A DNA stretch of 58,409 bases from Candidatus Obscuribacterales bacterium (GCA_021732025.1 JAKFVU010000079.1:1-58409); one strand, 5' to 3'; positions 1-9,796 are shown, counted from the stretch's first letter. The notes: generated from the sequence alone by a model not told the origin. Program-made: numbers and translations.

Positions 1-518
1 GTCGAATAAGCTTCGTGCTTACCAAACGAATTGGAGATTGTGACAGTAATCATTTCGTCGCTGACATAGGCTTCTAGATTGTTGGTGCGGTCAAGACATT
101 CGCCTATGCCTTCCACAAAACCATCATCAAAGCTAATGCATTTGACATTATGCAAATGTTTTACTTTGTCCTGAATCTGTTTATAAAACTGATCCATGTC
201 ACGTTCGGTTTTGCGGAAAACAAAAAACTCTATGTTATCTCGCACTTTAGTAGCAATCGTATCCGCCTTCTTCGCCGATACACTACCGCAGTCAACCCAA
301 AGAGTAATGTCACCTGCATCATTGCGAGCAATCAAATCGGGTACAACGTGCCAACCGGCATCTTCATCAATGCGTGGGCGCTTTTTGATGAACATCAAAT
401 AGGCCAATAACTTGAGGGCAATATGAGTACCAGCCTCATTATTGAAGGCACCTAAGACTAGCTTCTCTGTGTAATCTTGCTTACTATCGTTAGCTTGAAT
501 GTTGAAAGAATATTTCAT
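1..518 (-). CDS. YaeQ-like protein, C-terminus cut by window edge
   Basis: An open frame runs from an ATG at 518 to the window edge without a stop (172 codons). It begins MKYSFNIQANDSKQ and holds a stretch reading LWVDCGSVSAKKAD. The order of motifs (early strand-forming segment, ALKLLAYLMF helix, a V-P-D-L-I segment, then LWVDCG and a Lys-containing helix) resembles YaeQ, a small PD-(D/E)XK-fold family of about 180 residues, so only a few residues are probably missing. The start lies 3 nt after the stop of the TPR gene on the same strand, suggesting co-transcription. No clear Shine-Dalgarno is visible. The cellular role of YaeQ is not established, and the family call rests on remembered motifs. 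Confidence 0.65.
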   Translation of the reverse strand, partial: MKYSFNIQANDSKQDYTEKLVLGAFNNEAGTHIALKLLAYLMFIKKRPRIDEDAGWHVVPDLIARNDAGDITLWVDCGSVSAKKADTIATKVRDNIEFFVFRKTERDMDQFYKQIQDKVKHLHNVKCISFDDGFVEGIGECLDRTNNLEAYVSDEMITVTISNSFGKHEAYS

Positions 519-521
519 TAG

Positions 522-3170
522 CTATTGGCGGTTTGTGCGGGCAAGATTTTCTAATTGGGCAATTTGCGCTGCCTCTTTCTGCGCTTCTTGCGTCAATGAA
601 AGCTTCTGATAGCCAGCAAGTAAAGCCTTGTGTGCTTCAATCCAGCCAGGATAGAGTTCGGCTGCTTTCTTAAAGCTCTCAATAGCTTCTTTGGCGTTGC
701 CACTCTTCAGCTGGCCTTCACCTTGAGCCAGATAACCTGGTGCGTAATAAGGATTCAACTCAAGGGAGCGCCGACCTGCCTCAATGGCAGCGGCGTTGTC
801 GCCTTTGGCCAAAGCGACTTGAGCCAAACACAAGTAAGCGGGGTAACATTTCTCGTATAACGATAGAGCCGATTTGGCCGAAGCGTGAGCTTCATCTAGT
901 TTGCCTAAGGCTAGCTCGATGCGCCCTTTTTCACAGAGAACACGAGCCGCAATGGCTGGGCTATCGGCTTTACTTGCCTCAGCTAACGGCACTACCGGTG
1001 ATACTGCCTCTAGCGCCCCGTTGAGATTACCTGAGAGCCTCAAACAAGTAGCATTGTATAACGCATAAGACAAATTATCTTTGCGTTCATCAACGGATAT
1101 TTTGTCTAATTGCTCTCTGGCTTGGGCACTCTTACCTGCGTCAAGCAAGGCTTCGATGACGCCATAGCGGAAGGCCAGGCGTCTATCCTCTGGCAGGCCT
1201 TCTAAAGCTTTAGTGAGCACTTCAGCAGATGCAGAATTTAAGTCGCGCAGCATTTTGCTCTTAGCAAGAAGCAGCTCATCGTCTTTGGTTGCACCTTTGT
1301 CTCGGTAGGCGGCAATGAGATTTTCAAACTGAGTAGCAGCGTCGGCAAATCTTCCTTCGTCATATAACAAGCAAGCTAGCGAACGCATAACATCTAAGCG
1401 GCTTGGCTCATCGGCAGACGCGCCTGGTGCTAATTGTTGTAGAGCTAGAGCAGTGACAAAGGCAGCTTCGGCTTTGAGATAGTCGTCGTTCTCTGCGTAG
1501 CAAAATCCAAGTGCTACTAGATCTTTAACCGAGCCTGGTACCAAGTTCAATGCCCGGGTATACTCGGCTGCAGCCTTTGCATACTCTTTGCGAGTGATGT
1601 AGAAAGCACCCAAAGAGCGGTGAGCTGTCGGGTCTGATTGAGCCAGGTTGGCGGCTTCTTTAAACTCTGCAATAGCCTTGTCTGATTGATTGAGCATCAA
1701 TAAGACGTTGGCATACCCCAAGTGCAATTCTGCTTTCTTGGGGTCGCGGGTGATCTGCTCTTCGTACTGAGAAGCCACGTCGTCGTAACGTCTCTCTTGC
1801 AAGAGTAGCTTGAATAGTCGCTCACGCGCTTGCTGATTTTCAGGATCAACCACTAGAGCTTGCTTGAAATTCTCCACAGCTTTATTTGTATTGCCAGCCG
1901 CTACATTCATGTTAGCCAACTCGGTCAATTCGAAGGCTTTATCTTTTCCTAGATGGACAGCCACTTGTTGATCGGCAATAGCAGATTCAAGATCGCCCTT
2001 GAGCTTTTTCACTGAGGCGCGGTTGCGGAAGAACTTAGCATTGCTGGCATCATCGGCAATAGCCAAATTCAATTGCTCAAGAGCTTCATTCAAACGCCAT
2101 TGCTGAATATAAATTTGAGCAAGGCGAAAATGGCTGGCACCATTTTTGCTATCGAGAACAATCCCTTCTTTGGCTAGCTGAATAGCACCGTCAAAATCGT
2201 TACGGGCGAGTTTGATATCAATTAGCATGTCTCTACATTCAGAACCTAGGGGCTCAATCTTGAGAGATTCGGTCAGTGCTTGTTCGGCTCCAACATTGTC
2301 TTTGAGCCAGCGCATGCGCAGAAATCCAATTGTTCGGTAGGCCCATGCAAATCGCGGATCGACTTCAGCTGTCTTTGCCGAATAATCTATAGCGCGAGTA
2401 GCTTGACCCTTTTTGCCGCACACTGCCGCGAAGGCAAAGTTGTAGAGGGCATCATTATGATTTAATTCGGGAACGGTCAGTAAGCTAGCCTCAGCAGCAT
2501 CATTCTTGCCCTGGGCAATTTGATTGAAGGCTTTCACTACCATGGCGTTACCGTACAGTCTGCGGTCTTGATCTGTCTTTATGTCGGCCAAGGCGACGCG
2601 CTCGCGGTCAACTTGATCGTTCAACGCTTGCGATTGTTCTGGCTTTGCATTAAACATGTAAGCAAAAGCCAACCATCCTTGGCGGTAAGAACGCTTTAAT
2701 TGCTCGGCCTCGCTCTTAGCACTTTCTGTACCGAGCTGTTTGTTCAACCTTTCGATCAGGCCTTTCCAGTCACCTGTATTAATCAGGTGAATAGAAATAG
2801 CATCTAAGGCCGAATTAGCAATGGCATCTGATGGAGAAACTCGAGCGTCTTTTTTGATTGTCTTTACGACAGTTGTTTTATTTGAATCAACTTTGCTGTC
2901 AGATTTCGTTTCGACTTTGGTTTCAACTTTTGTCTCTACTTTAGTTTCAACAGGCATTTCGTCAGCTCTAGCAGCAGGCATTAGACCTGGGCTTAGCAGG
3001 CTAACTAAAGAAAGCAAACTGAGTGATAGGGCCAGACCTCTGTTGCGATAATCTACTGACATTGAGGGTGACTGCTGGTTCAATTGGTTTCTCTCGTTGG
3101 TCATATTGGTGTCTTTAGTTCTAGTCTCTAGCATGTGTATTTTAAGCATTTTAGTGTTTTGCATTTTCAC
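522..3170 (-). CDS. Large secreted TPR-repeat protein
   Basis: About 880 residues. An N-terminal hydrophobic segment (LALSLSLLSLVSLLSPGLM) followed by AARADE looks like a signal peptide, then a short VETK repeat linker. The rest is mostly tandem 34-residue TPR units with the usual pattern (A-Y-x-x-G, A-x-x-x-F/Y-x-x-A-L, N/P at the end), interrupted by a helical stretch around residues 560-680. It is probably a periplasmic or envelope-bound scaffold; no catalytic domain is seen. The frame opens at a GTG overlapping the mutS stop. ATGs at 3164 and about 3105 are alternatives, and AGGTG just before 3164 favours that one. It lies between mutS and the YaeQ-like gene in one apparent operon. Confidence 0.85.
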   Translation of the reverse strand: MKMQNTKMLKIHMLETRTKDTNMTNERNQLNQQSPSMSVDYRNRGLALSLSLLSLVSLLSPGLMPAARADEMPVETKVETKVETKVETKSDSKVDSNKTTVVKTIKKDARVSPSDAIANSALDAISIHLINTGDWKGLIERLNKQLGTESAKSEAEQLKRSYRQGWLAFAYMFNAKPEQSQALNDQVDRERVALADIKTDQDRRLYGNAMVVKAFNQIAQGKNDAAEASLLTVPELNHNDALYNFAFAAVCGKKGQATRAIDYSAKTAEVDPRFAWAYRTIGFLRMRWLKDNVGAEQALTESLKIEPLGSECRDMLIDIKLARNDFDGAIQLAKEGIVLDSKNGASHFRLAQIYIQQWRLNEALEQLNLAIADDASNAKFFRNRASVKKLKGDLESAIADQQVAVHLGKDKAFELTELANMNVAAGNTNKAVENFKQALVVDPENQQARERLFKLLLQERRYDDVASQYEEQITRDPKKAELHLGYANVLLMLNQSDKAIAEFKEAANLAQSDPTAHRSLGAFYITRKEYAKAAAEYTRALNLVPGSVKDLVALGFCYAENDDYLKAEAAFVTALALQQLAPGASADEPSRLDVMRSLACLLYDEGRFADAATQFENLIAAYRDKGATKDDELLLAKSKMLRDLNSASAEVLTKALEGLPEDRRLAFRYGVIEALLDAGKSAQAREQLDKISVDERKDNLSYALYNATCLRLSGNLNGALEAVSPVVPLAEASKADSPAIAARVLCEKGRIELALGKLDEAHASAKSALSLYEKCYPAYLCLAQVALAKGDNAAAIEAGRRSLELNPYYAPGYLAQGEGQLKSGNAKEAIESFKKAAELYPGWIEAHKALLAGYQKLSLTQEAQKEAAQIAQLENLARTNRQ

Positions 3171-5861
3171 CTACGAGTCGGCAGCTACACGAGTAGATGC
3201 TTCAAATATCGAAAGTTGCATCACTTCATCCATTGGTATGTTTCTCAGGCGCGGCCCGTCTAAGATTTTAGAGGCTACACCTTTCTTTTCCATCTGATTG
3301 ATCAGATACAAAGCGCGGTCAATAATTTGCATTGGCAACCCGGCCATGCGGGCTACTTGCACCCCAAAGCTGCGGCTCGCTCCGCCGGGTACGACAGAGC
3401 GAATAAATTCAACTCGGCCATCTTGTTCTTTTACTAGAACTTGATAGTTGACTATCTGAGGGAAGAAATTGGCGAGACCATTTAGCTCATGATAGTGCGT
3501 AGCAAAAATGGTGCGCGCTCTCACTTCTTTGGCCAAGTACTCAGCCACAGACCAAGCAATAGAAACACCGTCGTAGGTGCTGGTGCCGCGCCCGACTTCG
3601 TCAAGCAAGATTAGCGAGCGATTGGTGGCAGACAAACAACATTGAGTAGTTTCAGACATTTCAACCAAGAAAGTTGATTGCCCTTGGGTTAAGTCGTCTA
3701 CAGCGCCAATTCTGGTGAAGACTCTATCGACCAAACCGACGTGAGCTTCTTTGGCCGGCACAAACGATCCAATTTGAGCAAGAATGACAATCAATGCAAC
3801 CTGGCGCAGGTAGCTAGATTTACCTGCCATGTTTGGGCCGGTCAATATCACTAACTGATTGTCGTCACTTTCACCACACAAGCGCACATCGTTAGAGACA
3901 TATTTGCCCATGGGCAAGATTTTCTCCAAAACCGGATGGCGCCCTTGCTTGATCAAAAGGTTTTTGCCATCGTCGACTTGAGGACAAACAAACTTTCTTT
4001 CTTGAGCAACTTTGGCCAGCGACAACAAAGCATCCAGATTGGCCAAATGATTTGCCATCTTGTGCAAGTCGGCACCGAGGGCTGCAACTGACTGACGCAG
4101 AGCTAAGAACAGTTTGTATTCAACATCAGATTGATTCTTCTCAGCGTTGAGAATTTTCACTTCGTACTCTTTCAAGTCTGGCGTAATGTAGCGCTCAGCG
4201 TTGGTGAGAGTCTGTTTGCGAATGTAATCAGCGGGAACAGCGCCTTGATTGGCATTAGTGATTTCAATGAAGTAACCAAAATTGCGGTTGAAATTGACTT
4301 TCAGACTCTTAATGCCAGTGCGTTCCTGTTCTTTGCGCTGGAAGTCTTCTATCCATTGCTTGCCGCCACCGAGTAGCGAGCGAATCTCATCGAGTTCGGC
4401 GTTATAGCCGCTGGCAAAGATGCCACCATCTGTTAATTCTCTAGGTGGCTCTTCAGCTAAAGCAAAACGAGTTTTCTCGCACAACTCGACTAATGCTTGC
4501 GGCGTTGTCTTCAGTGCGGTCAAATAAGGGCTTAGTGCTGTCTGTAAAAGCTGCGATAATTCCGGCAATACATCAAGAGAAACCGCAACAGCAGCCAATT
4601 CTTTGGGGTTGATAGATTGCGATGACATGCGCACAGCTAAGCGCTCTAAATCAGAGAGGCGGCCGATCACCTCGACAATCTGATCACGCTTTGTCGTCGG
4701 TTGCAGCAATTCTTTAATTGCTTCCTGCCGCGCCCTGATTCCTTCTACCGACAAAAGCGGCTTCAATAGCCACTTGCGCAACATACGACTGCCCATTGCT
4801 GTTTGGGTTTGATCGATTGCCCAGAGTAGAGAACCGTTGAAACTTCTATCTCTAGATGTCTCAGTCAACTCAAGATTTTTGCGAGTGTTGGCATCGAGCA
4901 CCAAGTAGCCATCAACTGTATAAGTAGAAATACCTTCAAAGAATGGCTTTTGCCCGCCTTGGGTGCGATCTAAATATTCAAGAACTGCACCAGCGGCTCC
5001 GATAGCCAAAGGCATATCCTGGCAGCCAAAACCCTCTAGAGTGCTTACTTCAAAGTTTTGCAAGATGCGGCGTTGGGCCGGCTCGGTCTGGAAGAACATG
5101 GCCGGCCGACCACTGAAGCGATACTGCCCAGCGATTACTTCAGGTACTTCTAAGACTTCTTTGGCCACGACTTCGTCTGGGCCGGGTTTGACCATGCGCA
5201 CGGGCGCAAGCACTTCAGCAGGGCGCAAACGGCCTAACTCTAAAATCAAATTCTCTTCTGAGAGCTGACTGACAAAGAATTCGCCACAGGATGCGTCTAC
5301 ATAGGCTAGCCCCCACTGGTCTTCACCAGCACCTGATGAACGGCCAGCTCTGACGATGGCAGCAAGATAGTTGTTATCGCGTGCCGGAAGCAAATGCGAC
5401 TCAAGCACCGTGCCTGGTGTCAATATGCGTTTGACTTGGCGCTCAACGGGACCTTTTCCTGCCCCGACTTCACCGACCTGCTCACAGACGGCGACTGAGT
5501 AACCCTTGGCAAGAAGCTTGCTGACATACAGCTCATATGAGCGCACCGGCACTCCGGCCATGGGCACGCGACCAGCAGGGTGGGTAGATTCTGGCCTGCC
5601 AGTCAAAGTGATGTCAAGCTCGCGAGCAGCTACCTGCGCGTCGCTGTCAAAAGTTTCATAGAAATCGCCCACTCTAAAGAAAAGCAAAGCGTCGGGGTAT
5701 TGAGATTTGATATCCCAGTACTGCCGCATCATACCGGTCGATTTAGCGCCTTCTTTTACGGCACTAGTGGTATTGTCGCTATTTTCGCTCTCTGCGGCCT
5801 CGCCTGTTTTTGGCATTTTCTGAACTTTCGTCAACGCGTCAACCTCGATAAGCACAAGCAA
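3171..5861 (-). CDS. mutS: DNA mismatch repair protein MutS
   Basis: MutS recognises base mismatches and small loops and recruits MutL using ATP. The mismatch-reading motif GDFYETF lies near residue 65, in the usual position after an MMRQYWDIKSQYPDALL segment. The ATPase domain carries Walker A GPNMAGKSSYLRQ near residue 674, Walker B/signature DEVGRGTSTYDG, and the ATHYHEL switch. Length (about 890) is normal for MutS1. The open frame begins at a TTG, and the ATG at 5816 (MPKTGEAA) is a likely true start, giving about 881 residues. A nonconserved Glu/Ser/Thr-rich leader of about 25 residues precedes the mismatch domain. The TPR gene follows immediately on the same strand. Confidence 0.97.
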   Translation of the reverse strand: MLVLIEVDALTKVQKMPKTGEAAESENSDNTTSAVKEGAKSTGMMRQYWDIKSQYPDALLFFRVGDFYETFDSDAQVAARELDITLTGRPESTHPAGRVPMAGVPVRSYELYVSKLLAKGYSVAVCEQVGEVGAGKGPVERQVKRILTPGTVLESHLLPARDNNYLAAIVRAGRSSGAGEDQWGLAYVDASCGEFFVSQLSEENLILELGRLRPAEVLAPVRMVKPGPDEVVAKEVLEVPEVIAGQYRFSGRPAMFFQTEPAQRRILQNFEVSTLEGFGCQDMPLAIGAAGAVLEYLDRTQGGQKPFFEGISTYTVDGYLVLDANTRKNLELTETSRDRSFNGSLLWAIDQTQTAMGSRMLRKWLLKPLLSVEGIRARQEAIKELLQPTTKRDQIVEVIGRLSDLERLAVRMSSQSINPKELAAVAVSLDVLPELSQLLQTALSPYLTALKTTPQALVELCEKTRFALAEEPPRELTDGGIFASGYNAELDEIRSLLGGGKQWIEDFQRKEQERTGIKSLKVNFNRNFGYFIEITNANQGAVPADYIRKQTLTNAERYITPDLKEYEVKILNAEKNQSDVEYKLFLALRQSVAALGADLHKMANHLANLDALLSLAKVAQERKFVCPQVDDGKNLLIKQGRHPVLEKILPMGKYVSNDVRLCGESDDNQLVILTGPNMAGKSSYLRQVALIVILAQIGSFVPAKEAHVGLVDRVFTRIGAVDDLTQGQSTFLVEMSETTQCCLSATNRSLILLDEVGRGTSTYDGVSIAWSVAEYLAKEVRARTIFATHYHELNGLANFFPQIVNYQVLVKEQDGRVEFIRSVVPGGASRSFGVQVARMAGLPMQIIDRALYLINQMEKKGVASKILDGPRLRNIPMDEVMQLSIFEASTRVAADS

Positions 5862-5931
5862 CCAATATTACCGTTCAAGCTCGGCTAAGTTATTAAGCTT
5901 CTGGTAATATGACTAGTCTTATATAAGGGTT

Positions 5932-6708
5932 ATGCGGTCCACACTATTGAGAATGCACAATATGGTAGTCAACAATTCAATTTCTCGTTCTCGCCTTTCA
6001 GTCATGCTCAGCCTGGCTATATCGATCGGCATTCCGGCCCTAGTCGGTCCCGCTTATGCCTTCCCTGGCAGCCCTAGCGCCAAAATGGCCACTGGCGCCC
6101 AGTTAGAGAGCAAGGGCAGCCAAGAGCGGCAGAAGACCGCTAAGGCTCCTGAAAAAGTTTTAGAAAAAACCAAAGACGCTAAGCCAGCTACAGATAAAAA
6201 AGAGCCAGCAAAAGCAGAGCCTGAAAAGAAAGAAGCCGCTAAGGCGCCTGAGAAAAAAGATGCCAAGCCAGTTCCTGAAGTCGTTATTGAAAACGTCATC
6301 ACCGTTCCCGCCGAGGCTTTGACTGAACACGCTAGCGAATATCTCAATAAGAACGTTCGCTTTGTAGCAAATTTCCAAGCTTATAGCTCCCTGGCCCTTG
6401 ACTACAAACCAGCCATGCGCCCAGCCAAAACCTATTTGTCTTTCTTGGTCTTCCGCAACAACAGCAAAGTTCCACTTTCTGAGCTGAAGTTGGCTATGCC
6501 AATTCCAAAAGAAGATGACAAATCGCCGCAAGCGAAACTTTTGAGCGAACTAAAAGAAGGCGACCAACTTGAAGTTACCGGCAAAGTATTTGCCTGCCCA
6601 TTAGATGAACCGTGGGTAGACGTTCTCAGAATCAAGCGCTTGAAAGCAGCTGTAGATGAGAAAGAAAAAGAGAAAAAAGCATCTGCTGACTCATCCACAT
6701 CGAAATAA
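5932..6708 (+). CDS. Secreted protein with Lys/Pro/Glu-rich linker
   Basis: 258 residues. A positively charged start and the hydrophobic run VMLSLAISIGIPALV before AYA-FPG suggest a signal peptide with cleavage near residue 43. Residues 55-115 are a low-complexity Lys/Glu/Pro/Ala linker, of the kind that spans a cell wall or periplasm. The C-terminal half (about 120-245) is a compact domain with VPAEALTEHASEYLNKNVRF and later EGDQLEVTGKVFACP, reminiscent of a small OB-like beta barrel, but I do not recognise a family. The tail is again Lys-rich. It starts 70 bp from mutS on the opposite strand, so a divergent promoter is likely, and it may be read together with the roadblock and SLH genes downstream. 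Confidence 0.75.
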   Translation: MRSTLLRMHNMVVNNSISRSRLSVMLSLAISIGIPALVGPAYAFPGSPSAKMATGAQLESKGSQERQKTAKAPEKVLEKTKDAKPATDKKEPAKAEPEKKEAAKAPEKKDAKPVPEVVIENVITVPAEALTEHASEYLNKNVRFVANFQAYSSLALDYKPAMRPAKTYLSFLVFRNNSKVPLSELKLAMPIPKEDDKSPQAKLLSELKEGDQLEVTGKVFACPLDEPWVDVLRIKRLKAAVDEKEKEKKASADSSTSK

Positions 6709-6767
6709 ACTAAGAGCAAAGTAAACGGCAGTTTTAATCAGCGATTTTAATTAAAGGAATAGGCTAG

Positions 6768-7145
6768 ATGGTTACTCCAGAATCGGCTTCGCAACTCAAG
6801 AATCTACTCAATTCACTAAACGGCAAACACGGCATTCTAGGTTGTCTTTTAGTCGGACGCGACGGAGCTGTGGTTAGCAGCAGCTTGCCTCCTGAAGTTG
6901 ATATCTCAACTATCGGTGCGCTATCAGCCACTCTTTTTTCCAACAACGATGTCTCTATTCAGCGCATGAATAGAGGCAATTTGATACAAATGACTTTGCT
7001 CACAGACCAAGGCATTTTGCACTTCTATGAGGCCGCAGGCCACTTCTTAGTAGTGCTTACAGCGAAAGGTCAACGTATCAATCTTGAAGGACTCATTAGA
7101 TCTGTTGAAGAACAGGGTAGATCATTAGAAGGAATACTGAGCTAA
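6768..7145 (+). CDS. Roadblock/LC7-domain protein
   Basis: 125 residues filling one roadblock/LC7 fold: a first helix (SQLKNLLNSL), the strand pair GILGCLLVGRDGAVVSSSLP, a central helix, then two strands (NLIQMTLLTDQGILHFYEA, HFLVVLTAKG) and a final helix. In bacteria such proteins (MglB-like) partner small Ras-like GTPases in polarity, or act as stand-alone scaffolds. No GTPase gene lies nearby. The ATG at 6768 is preceded by AAAGGA at good spacing. The stop is 10 bp before the SLH gene, so the two are probably translated from one message, which points to a surface or polarity role. Confidence 0.85.
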   Translation: MVTPESASQLKNLLNSLNGKHGILGCLLVGRDGAVVSSSLPPEVDISTIGALSATLFSNNDVSIQRMNRGNLIQMTLLTDQGILHFYEAAGHFLVVLTAKGQRINLEGLIRSVEEQGRSLEGILS

Positions 7146-7155
7146 GAGGCCTTTC

Positions 7156-8970
7156 ATGCCAGCGAAGAAAGCTGCGACCATAAAAATTCTCTCTCTGGCA
7201 GTAGCTTCTACTCTCGCTATTTCTTCAATTTGCTCCTATCCCCAAGCGGCCCTAGCAGCGCGCTTTGTCGATATGTCTGGCAATTGGACTGAAAAATATG
7301 TCAACCTTCTTTCTGATGACGGAGTGATTGGAGCTGAGGCAGACGGCAAGTTTCACCCTAAAGACCCCGTTACTCGGGCCCAATTAGCCAGCTGGCTGGT
7401 AAAAATCTTAGGCCTGGAAAATCAAACCGCGCCTGAAAAACCGACTTTCCCTGATGTAAAGCCCACTGATTGGTTCTACAAACCAGTTGAAATCATTGTT
7501 CAGAACAATTACATCGCCGGTTACCCAGACGGTTTTAGACCAAAGCAATTTATGCAGCGCGGAGAAATGATCTCGATCATCGCTCGGGCGCTGGGCACAA
7601 GCACTCCTGACGATGGCACAATCGCAAAAACTCTGAGCAAGTTTACAGATAAGAGCAAGATTCCTGACTGGGCGAAAGCCGGTATTACTCAAGCTGAACT
7701 AGCAGGAATTTTAATTAGCCAAACTGGCGATGTCACAGTTGATGCTGCAGAAATTGCATCAAGAGGCGACACTGCAGCCATTTTAAGCAAATTGAGTGAA
7801 TATAAGAAGCGCCAGGCTATCAATCAAGCTGTGGCCAACCCTCGCAGTCAGCCTAAGTTTCAAGCTGAAACACCAATTGCCCAAGAGATGCCGAGCTATC
7901 AGCAGCCGGCGCCGACTCAGCCGCAGCAGCCCTATCAGCCGCCAACGCAACAGGCTTATCAACCACAGCAACCCTATCAACAGCAGCCTTATCAACAACA
8001 GCCACCGCCACAGAATTACCAACCACTCAATCAAAGTGGATGGCAGGGCGGAGTTCAACATCAGCAACCCGGCCAGCCCGAGACCTTTGGCGCTGTGCCA
8101 CCGCAACAGCCGCCCTATCAACCGCAAGGGGCACCACCGCAGTACGGCCAAGCTGGTGGCTATCAGCAACCACCGCTGTCAGGTCGCGTAATGACTGTGG
8201 GCGCTGGCACAAAATTCCAGGCCTCGCTCAAGAACACGATGGATTCAGGCTCGACACAGCCTGGTGAGTCAGTAGAAGCGACTTTGCCTTCTCCTATTTA
8301 TTCTGGTGGCGTAGAAGTTGTGCCCGCTGGAAGCTTGCTCATAGGCCAAGTTAGCAACGTAGTTTCGGCCAAGCGTTTTCGCTTTGGCGCCAACGGCAAG
8401 ATTGATATTCGCTTCACAGCTATTCAAACACCAGACGGTAGGCGCTTCCCGCTATCAGCCTCGGTGGACGGATCTGAAGTTAGACTGACAGGCGGCAGTA
8501 CAGCAGGACGCGTAGGCAAAGGTCTACTGACCACTGGTATCGGCGCCGGCGGTGGAGCCGCACTAGGTACTGGACTAGGAGCCATTGTCGGAGCGACATC
8601 TGGTGGACAAGTTGGCAGAGCAACCGGAATGGGAGCAGTTTTTGGCACCGCCATTGGTGCAGGCGTAGGCTTAGTCGGTGCCGGTGTTCGCAAGGGTTCA
8701 GAAGTAATATTTCATGCCGGAACGCAACTGCCAGTGCAGCTAGACGAAACTATGCAAATATCAGCAGCAGCCGCTGTGGCGCCTTATTATGCTCAACCGC
8801 CGCAACAAGGTTATGCACCGCCGCAGCAAGGATACCCACCACCACCGCAGGGCTATCCCGCCCAACAACCGTACCAGCAGCCGCCTTACCAGCAACAGCA
8901 GGGCTATCCGCCGCAGCAGCCGTACCAGCAACCGCAGGGTTATCCGGCACAACAGCCTTATCAGCAATAG
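7156..8970 (+). CDS. SLH-domain surface protein with Pro/Gln-rich tail
   Basis: 604 residues. The signal peptide has the core ILSLAVASTLAISSI. Three SLH units follow, near residues 35-85 (FVDMSGNWTEKYVNLL), 95-145 (FPDVKPTDWFYKPVEII) and 155-210, the domain type that anchors proteins to cell-wall polymer or peptidoglycan. Residues 225-340 are Pro/Gln/Tyr-rich. A second folded domain (about 345-450) is followed by a Gly/Ala zipper (GAGGGAALGTGLGAIVGATS) that could insert in or cross a membrane. The last 60 residues are repeated YQQP/GYPP units ending at the stop. In cyanobacteria SLH proteins are usually porins, but no beta-barrel pattern is evident here. Confidence 0.85.
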   Translation: MPAKKAATIKILSLAVASTLAISSICSYPQAALAARFVDMSGNWTEKYVNLLSDDGVIGAEADGKFHPKDPVTRAQLASWLVKILGLENQTAPEKPTFPDVKPTDWFYKPVEIIVQNNYIAGYPDGFRPKQFMQRGEMISIIARALGTSTPDDGTIAKTLSKFTDKSKIPDWAKAGITQAELAGILISQTGDVTVDAAEIASRGDTAAILSKLSEYKKRQAINQAVANPRSQPKFQAETPIAQEMPSYQQPAPTQPQQPYQPPTQQAYQPQQPYQQQPYQQQPPPQNYQPLNQSGWQGGVQHQQPGQPETFGAVPPQQPPYQPQGAPPQYGQAGGYQQPPLSGRVMTVGAGTKFQASLKNTMDSGSTQPGESVEATLPSPIYSGGVEVVPAGSLLIGQVSNVVSAKRFRFGANGKIDIRFTAIQTPDGRRFPLSASVDGSEVRLTGGSTAGRVGKGLLTTGIGAGGGAALGTGLGAIVGATSGGQVGRATGMGAVFGTAIGAGVGLVGAGVRKGSEVIFHAGTQLPVQLDETMQISAAAAVAPYYAQPPQQGYAPPQQGYPPPPQGYPAQQPYQQPPYQQQQGYPPQQPYQQPQGYPAQQPYQQ

Positions 8971-9010
8971 GCTAATTAGCCTTATTACTCGGCCTTATTA
9001 CTCAGCCTTA
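8969..9010. repeat. 14-bp palindrome plus 13-bp tandem repeat between convergent genes
   Basis: A perfect palindrome AGGCTAATTAGCCT (8969-8982) overlaps the stop of the SLH gene. It merges into about 2.5 copies of a 13-bp unit GCCTTATTACTC(G/A) covering 8979-9010, the last copy containing the uppS stop codon. Its position between convergent stops fits a bidirectional transcription end, although there is no long T-run. Confidence 0.7.
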
Positions 9011-9796
9011 GTCTCCGCCCCAACGACGATTGCGCTGGGCAAAATCGATCATAGCTTGGTCGAAATGTTCAGGAGTAAACTCAGGCCACAACACTGGCGT
9101 GACAAAAATCTCGGTATAAGCAGACTGCCAAAGCAAATAGTTGCTCAAGCGCATCTCGCCACCAGTACGTATCAATAATCCCGGATCAGGAATTCCACTT
9201 GTATAGAGATGATTGGAAATCATATCTTCAGTTATGTCTTCAGGTTTAACTGTCCCAGCAGCAACCTGCGCAGCAATCTGACGCACGGCATCAGTGATTT
9301 CGAGGCGGGCACCATAATTGATAGCAACTTGCAAACTAAGACCAGTATTGCCAGCGGTATCTTGCATAGTCTTATTCATAGAACTGCGCAAATTAGTCGG
9401 CACTTTCTCGAGTTGGCCCAAAAACCGTAAGCGCACACCGTTATCAGATAGCTCTTTAAATTCATCGGTAAGCACACGACCAAACAAATCGAAGAGATAA
9501 TTCACCTCTTCGGAGCTACGCTGCCAATTCTCCGAAGAAAAGGCGTAAACAGTCAGATACTTTAAACCACGGCTACCAACGTGCCTGACCAGGCGCTTGA
9601 GACTCTTAACCCCTTCTTGATGGCCTTTGAGGCGGGGATAGTGGCGAGAGTCTGCCCAGCGCCGGTTACCATCCATAATGATGGCCACATGCTCCACAGG
9701 CAAGGCATCGACACGGTCAGGGGCTGACTCAGTGCCTGGTTCTTTGCTAGCTTTGGAGATTTTTGTCCGATGCAAGGCTTTCACGTGTAAACTCAC
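9008..9796 (-). CDS. uppS: Isoprenyl transferase (undecaprenyl diphosphate synthase)
   Basis: Cis-prenyltransferase that extends farnesyl diphosphate with isopentenyl diphosphate to make the undecaprenyl carrier for cell-wall and polysaccharide synthesis. 262 residues. The catalytic Asp42 sits in HVAIIMDGNRRWA, followed by the GHQEG helix, TVYAFSSENW, INYGARLEI and the C-terminal block LLIRTGGEMRLSNYLLWQSA with YTEIFVTPVLWPEF. The N-terminal 30 residues are a nonconserved basic extension. Its stop falls inside the tandem repeat at 8979-9010. It is divergent from the YqeG-like gene, with a 113-bp gap that must hold both promoters. Confidence 0.96.
   Translation of the reverse strand: MSLHVKALHRTKISKASKEPGTESAPDRVDALPVEHVAIIMDGNRRWADSRHYPRLKGHQEGVKSLKRLVRHVGSRGLKYLTVYAFSSENWQRSSEEVNYLFDLFGRVLTDEFKELSDNGVRLRFLGQLEKVPTNLRSSMNKTMQDTAGNTGLSLQVAINYGARLEITDAVRQIAAQVAAGTVKPEDITEDMISNHLYTSGIPDPGLLIRTGGEMRLSNYLLWQSAYTEIFVTPVLWPEFTPEHFDQAMIDFAQRNRRWGGD

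Noticed and set aside
150..410. 86-codon plus-strand frame near the window start
   Set aside because: It is the shadow of the minus-strand YaeQ-like gene, whose frame has no stops over 172 codons.
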